From NCBI RefSeq assembly GCF_963675165.1, contig NC_087389.1:3408830-3472829 (forward strand): a stretch of DNA of 64,000 bases, written 5' to 3'. Of this stretch, positions 54,901-64,000 are shown piece after piece; position 1 is the stretch's first letter; each line of letters begins with the position of its first letter. The notes below the pieces were generated by a model. It had not been told where the DNA came from and ran no database searches. It saw only the letters and a list, made by a program, of their open reading frames with translations. The DNA is from Halichondria panicea (taxonomy: Eukaryota; Porifera; Demospongiae; Suberitida; Halichondriidae). Made by a program: the position numbers and the translations under genes.

Positions 54901-57900
54901 ATTAGTGAGAATTCATTAAACGGTACCACAGTCACTAATCTTACATGTACAGATTTGGATCAAAGTTTAAATGGAGAAACAGAAGTTGAGTTGTTGAACA
55001 CATTTCAATTGACAAACAATGAGTTTGTTGATATTACCAATCTCCAGCGTTTTGGTATCAATGCGTCAAAAGTCTTTGTATCTAGTGACTTCAACTTTGA
55101 AATATCCTCACAATATAAAATTACTGTCATTTGCAGTGACCATGGTGTACCACGTCTTTTTACTACGAGCACACTCTTAGTTAATATTGATCCAGAAAAT
55201 GAGTATCCACCAGTTTTTAGTAATCCTTCATTAAGCATTGCAGTATCTGAAGGCACTAACATTGGAACAGTGATTGCAACAGTTACTGCTACTGATCAAG
55301 ATTCTGGAGAACATGGTCGAATTAACTTTTCACTTCTTTCAACCACTGACGAACAGCTCCCTTTTGATATCAGCGAGAGCTTTGGTGAAATCATTCTATG
55401 GAATCCATTAAATTGTGAGCTAAAAGTCCAATACACATTCTATGTAGTAGCTGAAGATGGCGGTCTGCCTAGTTTATCTTCTCAATCTATTTCCATGATC
55501 AACGTCACTAACTGCCATTTGGGGAACGTAGTTCCAGACTATTATACTTACTCAATGAATGTGGTAGAGAATACTGCATTGGGAGAGGCTGTGGGTTCGA
55601 TATCTTGCTCATCGGCTAGAGTGAACGTTTCTACTGATATCAGACCAATGTTTCGATTCGTTAACAGCGATTCAAGCAATTTTCAGATTGATTCGACTAA
55701 CGGTGAAATCACAATTGTAAATTCTCCTGATTTTGAGCTACAGAGTAATTACAAAATTGTTGTGGAATGCTACGACCCAAACTATACGAGTGTTGCAAGT
55801 AACGTCTCGGTTTTTATCCGTGTTTTGCCTGTGAATGAGTTCGTGCCTGAGTTTTCTGATAACAATATCAGACTGAATGTTACTGAGAACAGTCCATATG
55901 GCACACTAATTTTTCAACTGCTTGCCAGTGATCAAGATCATGGATTAGATGGCCAAGTAGAGTTCCTGATAGCGAGTGAAGACAGTTTTAAAGCGATTGT
56001 AAATCAGCACACTGGAGAAGTGTATCTCGCCACCAGCTTAGACAGAGAAACTACAAATGAGATAACGTTTACAGCGATAGCACGAGATTCATCTGCCAAT
56101 GAAACATTGAGAAAATCTACCACCATTTTAGTCACAATAACAGTCAGAGACGAGAATGACAACTGGCCCCAGTGTGCACCAATAGTTCATCACTTAGTTG
56201 TGTCCCCTCGGACAGAACCTCCATATGAAATGGTAGGCACATTCGCTTGTACGGATAGTGACATCAACGAAAACGCTCAGTTAATGTACCAATTTAGTGA
56301 CGATTTAGTCCCGGCAGATTTATTTGAACTACAGTCTGATAGCCTCTACCTCACAGGCAAGCTAAATACAAGTGGTCCATCACATTACTACCTTCCTATA
56401 TCAGTTAGAGATAGGGGCACTCCCTCACTAGCATCGAACGTGTTGGTGATTGTTGATGTCCAAGAACCTGACGTGATAGGTGCAGACAGCAGTGACCATG
56501 CAGCACTTGTAGAAGTGGAGGGATTGAAGAATGCTGTTTGGATTCAACTCAGAAACATTTCTCTTGTGTTGGTAAGTCTGAAATTGCTCACGTGTATTCA
56601 TAATTATGACACGTGTGGACATTGCATTTCATTTTCTATGCAAATTCATAGTGACCATCATAAATTCATGCATGGCATGCAGGCCAGCTAGTGCAAACAT
56701 TTGAATAATTCACATGCAAGAATTAAGTCCAGCACATGATATTCCTATCTCTGCAGTGGGAAAGTATGAGTGCAGAGGAGAAGTTTCAAAAAGTAGTGGC
56801 TACAAGTGTGACTCATTACTGCGCTCTACTGCCTGAGGCGTGTTCCCTTGCATCTGGTTGCTCAGAATTCTTTGGGTAAGTATTTGGTAGTAAAGTGAGC
56901 CTTAGTACATTATTATTGTGTGGTGTAAAATGTAATTGATACTATAAATTTTAAGTTTGTTTACTGTACCTTTTTTACGACAGAACTTTACGAAAGAGAT
57001 CGATCTCAGAAAGCTATTTAAGGTTCAACGAGCTGAGTGTAGTGGTATTATCAGATGACACATTCCCTACCGGTGCCACTTCTCTGAACATCCACTTCTA
57101 TGTCGTTCTACCAATCGAAGGCAACAGATCCCCAAACAGACAAACAAACTATGTTGTTCCTGGAGCCACTTTGAATTTGTTAGTTAGAGAAGATAGACAG
57201 ACGATAGAAGCAGTTGTGCGAGACAGCGTAGCACAACAACAAGCAATCGTTCAAGGTGTTCCAGATTGGATAATCGGCACACTAGTTGTTTGTGGGGTGG
57301 TTGGGATTGTTATCTTTGCTATATTCGTCATTCTTGTGTGTAAAGCTGTGAAGAAACATCTCCAAAGGTATGCAATTTTGTCATTTGCAGTGACACTATG
57401 CATATGCATGGGGTATAACATAATACATGTATACACAGGTGTTGATCTCAAAGGATCACACTGAAATATATACGTATACTTAGCTATCTGTTTTTCTCTT
57501 GCAGAAAAAAAGTTGTTCTCCCAGGAGATACCAGAAGTCAAGAATCTGAAACTACAGTGAACTCATCAAAGCGTCAAAGCTTCACCAGTAGTCTATCAGG
57601 AGTTAGCAACCGAGCTACATGTGATGTCCCAAATAAATCTTGGAGCATTAGTAAGCTGCAGCAGTTTGTCAGAGGGAGAAACGCTGAATCAAGTTTTAGA
57701 GCAACATTGTCTGAGCCGACTTCCAAAGGCGATAGTAGAACATCTTCTGTACTCAGCACAGGTGCATTCTGTGATGGTAACCACGGAAGCAGCAGTGTAC
57801 CTAGTGTATTTTTTGCTCCTACAACAACAGACTTTGATGATGATGATTTGTCAGAGATTCTCCTGGATGATAACTATCGACACAGCAGTGGAAGAACTTC

Positions 57901-58042
57901 GATGGAGAACGTTCCCAGTCACACACAGCAAGGGAATGCACCCAGAAATCTTGTAACTAAATTACTGAGTCGGAAAGGAGCAAATTTATCTCATACACCT
58001 CCAAGGCCATCATTGAAGCATCCGGTACCTAAGTGGAACTAA
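51986..58042 (+). CDS. Transmembrane cadherin with twelve EC repeats
   Basis: A calcium-dependent adhesion-type surface protein. Five exons: 51986-52052, 52658-56571, 56757-56875, 56984-57367, 57505-58042. They total 5022 nt, 1673 residues. Exon 1 encodes a signal peptide (PLCVIILVMLCF). The 3.9-kb second exon carries twelve cadherin repeats, counted from L-D-Y-E-type motifs, with DxD-x-G and DxNDNxP calcium motifs (for example DSNDNPPVF and DVNDNKPKC). Several repeats have degenerate motifs (L-N-C-E, N-F-N-F-E). A non-cadherin stretch of about 200 residues follows, then one transmembrane helix (WIIGTLVVCGVVGIVIFAIF) and a Ser-rich cytoplasmic tail of about 190 residues with an acidic D-D-D-D-L-S-E-I-L-L-D-D patch. 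I see no EGF or laminin-G domain and no clear catenin-binding motif, so protocadherin-like is a fair description. The long second exon without introns is typical of clustered cadherins. Confidence 0.92.
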
Positions 58043-58617
58043 TCATGACACTACGAGGATACATAGAATCAATTACATGTATTCACAATAATATAATTAT
58101 ACTCATAATTTATTCTAATAATAAATATTACCGTGGCAGACACACAATGCTAAGTCATGTGTGGTACAGCGCAAACCTTGTGAATTTCCATCACAATACA
58201 TTTTTAGTTCTACACTCTGTCCAATATAGAGACGACTAGAAGAAGTGGAACCTCTGATAATGAACATCATGCACATAAAAGAGGACATACCATTCTACAA
58301 TGGCATATGGTTCACTGGCGGCATTGAAACACATTTACATTTTTGGGAGAGATATCAATACTGTTTAAAATTATAGAGTGTATTATTTTTCATATCATCA
58401 TAATAACGGCATGATAAGAGTATGTATTTTGTCGTGCGTGTTAATAATTCCAATTAATTTAAAATACCTACAGTACAAATGTATTATCCCAGCATAATGA
58501 TCAGGGACTACATAATTGGCATGAAAATACTAAAATTAACAAAGGGACAGAATGATACACTGTGTCACTAGCATCCTGAAGACAAATCTAGACTAACCAA
58601 GCTGCTATCATGTTATA
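58043..58617. other. Convergent intergenic spacer, cadherin and ELMO
   Basis: About 575 bp of AT-rich sequence between the two stop codons. I see no gene; it presumably holds both 3' untranslated regions. Confidence 0.6.
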
Positions 58618-60804
58618 TTAATTGTCTAGTTTGTAATAAAAGTCATAATCGGCTGGTTCCTTCGGAATGGACGGGGGAACACTTGGAATCGTGACATTCT
58701 CAATGTCGAGCAATCGCAGTTTCAAGTCCATGTTGAGCAGAGTCTCTAAATCGTCTTCAGAAGCTTTGCTCGGCATTCGCTTCCCAGTCAAAATCGACAG
58801 TCCATCCACCCAAATATTGAACACAGTGAGGTTGGGTGCAATGAAATCAAGATGCTCGTCTCCTTCGTAAAAAATAGAGAAAATATTTGGAACCTGTCCT
58901 CGTTTGATGGTAGAAGAGTGTGGGCAATTAGCACCCACTTCGAGTCTCATCTCAGACACTTGGATCTTTTTGTCCAAAGCTTCGATAGGGGGCACTTGGT
59001 TGACAGTAGTGGTATCTCCAAAGTGAAACACCTTCTGATTAGGTGCGAGACGGCAATAGAAGAACTGATCCCTCCTTCGACTTGATTTGGGAAATCCTGA
59101 ACCTTCGATCAGATGACGTAATCTTTCTTCCTTGACAAGCTCGAGAAGCTGCGGCTTAATTTTTACACACAGCTCTTGGACAGGTTTTGACTTGAGCACA
59201 GACTCGTCGAGAAGTTGACTACTTTCCTCACTGGAAGTGATTTTTTTGTAGCTGAGGTCAAAGAGACGCTGTTTGAAGATATCGAAACTTGTCAGAGAAG
59301 AACCACCACCTTGGAGTACTGTAGTGATCTGTTTCATCACAACAGCTAGCACTTTCTCAAGATCCAACACAGAGGCTCTCATTTCTCTCCACGTTTTGAA
59401 TAGAAGTTGAATCCCGATTGAGAATACTTCTTTAAACGGCTCCTCAGACCACACAAGCACAGGGATGAATTCGTAGCCAATCTCAGAGGGTTGCTCACCA
59501 ATGCGAAATATCTGGCAGAGGACCTTGGTGAGAGCGATACAGGTGAGGGCAAACGGACACTGGCTATCTGTGTAGGAGAAAAGTAACCTTGTGAACGTAT
59601 CGTGCTTGGACTTGGCGAAATACACCATGCAATCTAGAGCCAAGATGCCAGGAGGAGACTCGTTGAAATCGTCTTGTGGGTCTCCCTTCATGAATCCCAA
59701 TTGCTTCCAGTGCTGTTCAGATATCGGTGCACCATGTTTACTACCCGAGTACTCATCAGGGAAGGCTCTAGTTGGGAGTAAGCGGGCATCCTCTTCCATC
59801 TTTGGGTCTCCTGTCACAAACCTCATTTTCATTCGACTTTCCACCATATTCAGAACATGACACTGGAAAACGTATAGCTCGTGTGCTATCTCTTGGGGCA
59901 CGTCGCCGTGGAAGTGGTTGAGCACTGCGTCAAGGAGACTTCGACTGAATCTGTTCAGAGAAAGTTCATGCATGACTTCTTCTCGATTGTTGGCTTTCGA
60001 TATCATTGCATTGATGAATGCCAGAGTGTTATACTTGACTTCCACAGCCGGTGAAGATAGGAAAGGGATAGGTGTACTTACAGACATCTCCTTGGCAACC
60101 GTTTGGTAAAACTTCGAGCTATTAAGGACAATTGACTCCAAAATAGCCAAACTTCTGGAGATAACCAATGGATGGAAGTATTCGGGATGATCGAGCGATT
60201 TATCGATGAAGTTGATGAGCTTTTTGACGAAATTCTCAGTGAGAGCATCCCAAGACACAATACCATGCTCCATTAGCTCCAGAAAAGCCCCCAGAATGTG
60301 AGCTAGCTGCTCTTTTTCTACTTCGTTGGCCAGTTGGCTTCCCTCAACTGCCGTTGACAGGCACTGTATCCCCTCAAGCTTGATGAATTCCAAAGCAAAA
60401 ACGTAATCCTTTGATAGAGAATACAATTCTTTAACGGATTGCAATTTATCATCACTCGTTTTCGCACTTATCTTCCTAAAGAGCTCTTCAGCAGCTACCG
60501 ACGGAGCAAGTGCAAGCTTCAAGATATCACCGTCCCGGAGTTTGTGGCGATTATCTTCAGTTATGTAACCAAATTTGGGGGCAGGAGCGTTAGGGGGTGG
60601 GTCTGCATATTTGAAGGCATGGCGTTCAGGGTTCTCGACACTCCACTGGGCACAAACGTCACGAATGATCGATGTTAGGGGGAGGTTTTGTAGCACTATG
60701 AGGAGGAGGGGCTGTTTGGGGGGGAAGGGGGGCTCAGACTGAATAGCCAACTTGACTCGGTCTTGCTTGCCCGACCCAGGAATACCCGTGGTTGATGTCA
60801 TCAT
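58618..60804 (-). CDS. ELMO: ELMO engulfment and cell motility protein
   Basis: A cytoplasmic partner of DOCK exchange factors in Rac activation, phagocytosis and cell movement. One uninterrupted coding stretch of 728 residues from ATG 60804, close to the 727 of human ELMO1. Upstream frame continues to an acceptor at about 60836, so a 5' untranslated exon is likely. An N-terminal Ras-binding-like region (EDNRHKLRDGDILKLALAP) is followed by armadillo-type helices (HGIVSWDALTENFVKKL, RSLAILESIVLNSSKFYQ), the ELMO domain (QLGFMKGDPQDDF, PPGILALDCMVYFAK), a PH domain (FFYCRLAPNQKVFHFGD) and the C-terminal Pro motif PPSIPKEPADYDF, which in vertebrates contacts the DOCK SH3 domain. All family landmarks are in place. 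The paralogue number (1, 2 or 3) is not meaningful in a sponge. Confidence 0.96.
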   Translation of the reverse strand: MMTSTTGIPGSGKQDRVKLAIQSEPPFPPKQPLLLIVLQNLPLTSIIRDVCAQWSVENPERHAFKYADPPPNAPAPKFGYITEDNRHKLRDGDILKLALAPSVAAEELFRKISAKTSDDKLQSVKELYSLSKDYVFALEFIKLEGIQCLSTAVEGSQLANEVEKEQLAHILGAFLELMEHGIVSWDALTENFVKKLINFIDKSLDHPEYFHPLVISRSLAILESIVLNSSKFYQTVAKEMSVSTPIPFLSSPAVEVKYNTLAFINAMISKANNREEVMHELSLNRFSRSLLDAVLNHFHGDVPQEIAHELYVFQCHVLNMVESRMKMRFVTGDPKMEEDARLLPTRAFPDEYSGSKHGAPISEQHWKQLGFMKGDPQDDFNESPPGILALDCMVYFAKSKHDTFTRLLFSYTDSQCPFALTCIALTKVLCQIFRIGEQPSEIGYEFIPVLVWSEEPFKEVFSIGIQLLFKTWREMRASVLDLEKVLAVVMKQITTVLQGGGSSLTSFDIFKQRLFDLSYKKITSSEESSQLLDESVLKSKPVQELCVKIKPQLLELVKEERLRHLIEGSGFPKSSRRRDQFFYCRLAPNQKVFHFGDTTTVNQVPPIEALDKKIQVSEMRLEVGANCPHSSTIKRGQVPNIFSIFYEGDEHLDFIAPNLTVFNIWVDGLSILTGKRMPSKASEDDLETLLNMDLKLRLLDIENVTIPSVPPSIPKEPADYDFYYKLDN

Positions 60805-60836
60805 GCCACAGGGTTGCTCTATTGTTGTCGAGTATC

Positions 60837-62997
60837 TGGAAACAAAATTGGGATTTAAATAATACATTAGTATGGTGATGTATAAAATAATAACAATAAA
60901 CAATAGTTATACACAAGCTGTAAACATTTTAAATCACACATGTAGCAACAATGCTCATCTGCGTCATCACTGCTGTAGTATTTGCCAGCTGTACCGTACA
61001 GTACAACATTTTTAAGGCGCATCATTTCCGTCGTTTTTGCGGATTGACCTTGAGTCTTGAAGTCATGGCCGAAAAACTTTGAAATCATTGTTTAAAATTT
61101 GAACCTCTATCTGACTATCCAAGAAAATAAACGTATTGCATGTACAACGATACCATACGGTCTTCTACCTACTTAATTGATAAACAACATGATAACACGC
61201 CCATCTCCCCGGTAAAACAGGTGTTATTAGCATATGCGTATTAATTATAAGAACAAGCCTGTTGACCCTTTCGTAGAGAGATAATTGAAGTTCTTGATAA
61301 TAGTGACAGGTTCTGACATTTGGAGCAGGCTAAAATGTTGGTGATTAATATACCAAGTGATAGAACAGAGCATTTCCTACACAATGATATGCTTAGTGTT
61401 CACATACCTAGTTTCATACCCGAGCTTTGCGCGTTAGAAACTTGAAGCCGTAAATGTAGTAGCGAGAAAAACGCCTCTCAAAGATTGCTCAATTAGAAAA
61501 AATAAGGTAGTAGCGAAAGTTTGGACGAGGCGCTTCGATGGAAAGAGTTGGATTTAGAGCGCATCAGATTTTACAGAGAGGTAGAAGGACTTATACACCA
61601 ATAACGTTTTATTTGAGATTTTACACTGTAGGCATAAATTTAGCTATAGCTCAATACTAAATTCTGCTCCAAATGTATGGTTTTCCCAGAGCCTGTCACA
61701 TTATTTATAGAGGGCCGAGGTTCTACTGTACATAAAATTATAGAGAATATTACTTTTAGTTAATCAGATTCCAAAGATTCAATACTTATTGAAAGATAAC
61801 GCAAAAGATGTACACATGCACCCTATGGTAAACCACTTGTGGATGATCGTTGGGTTGCACATGTACTTTGTGCATTGTACAATACACACACATCTCTAAA
61901 ATTTGTACAAGTACAGGGTAAACACATAAGAGATTCATGTAAACACAATTACTTTAAAATATAGATGTAGCGTACAAGGTAGGAATGTGAGAATCGTGAG
62001 GAAGCAGTATTTTAGTTGCAGTGTACAAGTACACACTGGACTATAGATTTAGAGGATCATGGTCAGGGGGGGGGGGGGGCGGACAAAGGTGAACCGTTAC
62101 GTAACAAAATTAAATTCTTAGCCTCATTCCAAACCGATTCTTCTTCAATAGAGCATTTTTGCGGTAAAATCTGTCTGGAAAGCAAGCCTCTGTACCACAA
62201 CTGAAGCTATCCTTGAGATTGTAAGCTGTTCCAATAGGTTTGCGAGCTGGTACTAGTCACACAGACTGAATGTCTGGAGCTAAGAGAGATTCTGCTATTG
62301 ATGACTCTCATCAACTTGTAGCATCACAAAACAAGTAGGCCGGTCGGGGCCAAGGTACAGGTGTACTTCAAATAATTCTACATAAAACTAGGAAGCTACA
62401 CTCCTACTTTAAGATTTGCCTGACTGAGCAATATTTGTGCTCGCGTGATGTTGTCCGCCCCCCCCCCCCCTGGATCATGGCAATGGCACCGTACCCGATG
62501 TGGAAACGCCCTAAAAACTATACGGCGTTAGCTATTAAACCGTAACTACTTCCTTGCTACACTTTAATACACCAGGGTAAAATCCACATCTGGTGACCAC
62601 CAATTTATCTGACATGTAGGTAATAATAATATATTTGGCCAGCCAACACGTATCTGTACCTAGATTTTAATACACATGTACACACATAGACTCTACACAT
62701 TCTTATAAGGAAATCTCAATAGATTGACACACACTCACTTTCGAAGTTAGAGTCGAGGCGAGTATAAAGTAAGAACCGAAACGATTAGTTCGAGTGTAGC
62801 CTAGCCGAGTTGAGTGTAGCAATCTTTCAGTTGGTATGTACTTGTAAATAAATCACATGCAAGCGCAATCACACACCATTTTCGGTGACTTCAGATGTTG
62901 GGCGTGGTCGATTCTAAGCTTTTGTGCTTGTAATGTCTCTAGACATTGTGATCTTTACCATCCTTGTGTACGTGTATGTACATGTCAGTGACAAAAA
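60837..62997. other. Divergent spacer, ELMO and MFS genes
   Basis: About 2.1 kb. A 73-codon minus-strand frame at 60867-61088 sits just upstream of the ELMO coding exon and could be its 5' leader exon region, but I find no homology. The rest holds the poly-G-ended element at 62064-62472 and AT-rich sequence without a recognisable gene. Confidence 0.5.
62064..62472. mobile_element. 409-bp element with poly-G/poly-C termini
   Basis: It starts with CAG then a run of G and CGGACAA, and ends with TTGTCCG, a run of C and TG, so the termini are inverted. The flanks GATCATGGT and GATCATGGC are 9-bp near-identical direct repeats. No coding capacity is seen; it is a non-autonomous DNA element, hAT- or Mutator-like by its ends. 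Confidence 0.75.
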
Positions 62998-64000
62998 ATG
63001 TTGAAAATCAAGCTGGGATCTCTCAAGAAAGCATGCAAGCCACGGTCTCTCTTCATTAGAGCTAAGAATTGTGACGTTCACTTGTATGCAGTTACTTTCT
63101 GGGCATGTCTCAGCTTTATTGGATTGGTTAGTCTATAGTCGAGCTAGTCCAAGCATTTGTATCCACATCCCTCCCTAGGCCCTATACTGGAAACCACTCC
63201 CCTTCTCTCGGGAGAAAGGGACTGGCAAGCTGCCGTGTTGAGAGTTGTCCCAGTGCGTGAAGAATATCACGCTGCCATAAGAGTGTAAACGTCACAAATA
63301 GTCGTGTGCCACCGCCCACACACTAACTATCACTGCACAAAATATTATCGGATAAAGTACATCACTGGCGGTCTGTTATCGAGGCTGAAATAATATCACC
63401 CATGCATTACGTTTGTTCTACAATGGGACAACTCTCAACATGGCAACTTGCCAGTCCCCAGACCCCAGAGCGAAGGGAGTGGTTTCCAGTCTAATCCCTC
63501 CCCACCTATTAAATATATCTACTCAGGCCCCAACGTAGTTGCCTCTGGTTGCCCGTATAACATTCAACATAAACCCTTGCCATGCGCTACAAATCTTGCA
63601 ATCATGCACAATTATGCGTGCACTGACGCAGTATCATTCCCCCATGTTCAGGGTGCAGCTCTGCTGGTGTTTGGCCCCACTTTACTGGACTTTGCTGATC
63701 ATTTGGGAGTGGGGATTGATGTACTGGTAATCATGTTCACATGTCGGGCCATAGGGGGTGCAGTCGGCAGTGTGGTGACGGGTATCGTCATGGACAAGTT
63801 AGAGCAGTACTCTTTCACTATCCTGTGTGTGATCTACGTTTGCTGCATTGCTAGTAAGTACAGTATAATAAATTATGTGGATTTTGAGAACATTAATTTT
63901 GTTTTGATTTGTTATGTATGTTATAGACAGTGTTCCTTTAAAGTATCACTTTCAATGCGCAATAAAGTGGTTGTTTGTTGGTGACTGACTTGTGATGCGA
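62998..64000 (+). CDS. MFS transporter, N-terminal part (MFSD4-like)
   Basis: The start of a major facilitator superfamily membrane transporter, cut by the window end. Exon 1 (62998-63126) starts MLKIKLGSLKK and enters a first hydrophobic helix (YAVTFWACLSFIGL). Exon 2 (63652-63853) continues in frame with GAALLVFGPTLLDFADHLGV, the G-P-T-L-L-D block that follows helix 1 in MFSD4/NaGLT-type proteins. It then has a second helix with IGGAVGSVVTGIVMDKL, the typical MFS motif A position, and a third helix. A GT donor follows at 63854. The substrate cannot be told; sugars are known for some relatives. The intron between the exons contains an inverted-repeat element. Confidence 0.78.
63170..63512. 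repeat. Inverted-repeat element in the MFS intron
   Basis: Blocks GGGACTGGCAAGCTGCCGTG, TTGAGAGTTGTCCC and CTGGAAACCACTCC on the left reappear inverted on the right (GGGACAACTCTCAACATGGC, AACTTGCCAGTCCC, GGAGTGGTTTCCAG-like). The arms are about 85 bp around a 170-bp centre. It generates a misleading open frame at 63448 onward. Confidence 0.75.

Noticed and set aside
57621..57956. A 111-codon frame overlapping the cadherin tail
   Set aside because: It is an out-of-frame shadow; the tail frame 57505-58042 joins the transmembrane exon in phase.
63448..63984. A 178-codon frame as one continuous MFS exon
   Set aside because: Its first 200 bp are the right arm of an inverted-repeat element; the real exon starts at 63652 after an AG and ends at a GT at 63854.

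Overview
This is a eukaryotic window, most likely from a demosponge of the Amphimedon type. That assignment is my inference from four things: animal-only genes, compact AT-rich introns with GT-AG ends, very many small terminal-inverted-repeat (TIR) elements, and an overused TACATGTA-type palindrome. No bacterial operon, rRNA, tRNA or CRISPR array is visible. I rebuilt genes by joining exons across GT-AG borders with frame checks. Four reconstructions (AK9-like, TRP channel, dual-SH2 protein, cadherin) close to a whole number of codons.

Seven host genes lie on strictly alternating strands. (1) 1172-17689 (+): an adenylate kinase 9 homologue with four P-loop kinase modules interleaved with five Cys-Pro-Val (CPV) modules. 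(2) 26966-17872 (-): a TRP-family ion channel of 808 residues with about two ankyrin repeats. (3) 27235-31280 (+): a 332-residue protein with two SH2 domains and no catalytic domain. (4) 51585-31913 (-): a KDM7/PHF8-type histone demethylase (PHD finger plus JmjC). (5) 51986-58042 (+): a 12-repeat transmembrane cadherin of 1673 residues. (6) 60804-58618 (-): ELMO, uninterrupted in its coding region. (7) 62998 to the window end (+): the start of an MFS transporter. Pairs are convergent (1/2, 3/4, 5/6) or divergent (2/3, 4/5, 6/7), giving candidate two-way promoters at 26967-27234 and 51586-51985.

The most striking region is 38540-48432. A single intron of the demethylase (about 10.7 kb, 37829-48508) holds, on the opposite strand, five intronless paralogous genes. 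They carry a deaminase-like zinc signature (H-[AS]-E, then P-C-x2-C, often as S-W-x2-P-C-x2-C). Three have an N-terminal membrane segment and two do not; one has a PPSY motif; one has lost the zinc His. A possible sixth C-terminal remnant follows. Paralogues carry NF-kB-like and STAT-like motifs or TATA boxes upstream. This looks like a fast-evolving, nested AID/APOBEC-like deaminase cluster, possibly immune; function and exact family are inference.

Introns and spacers hold several TIR families. These include one beginning CAGAGGAGGT with 9-bp target duplications, a CCGTATAGCG family ending in TA, a poly-G/poly-C-ended element, and long inverted pairs of a roughly 600-bp repeat.
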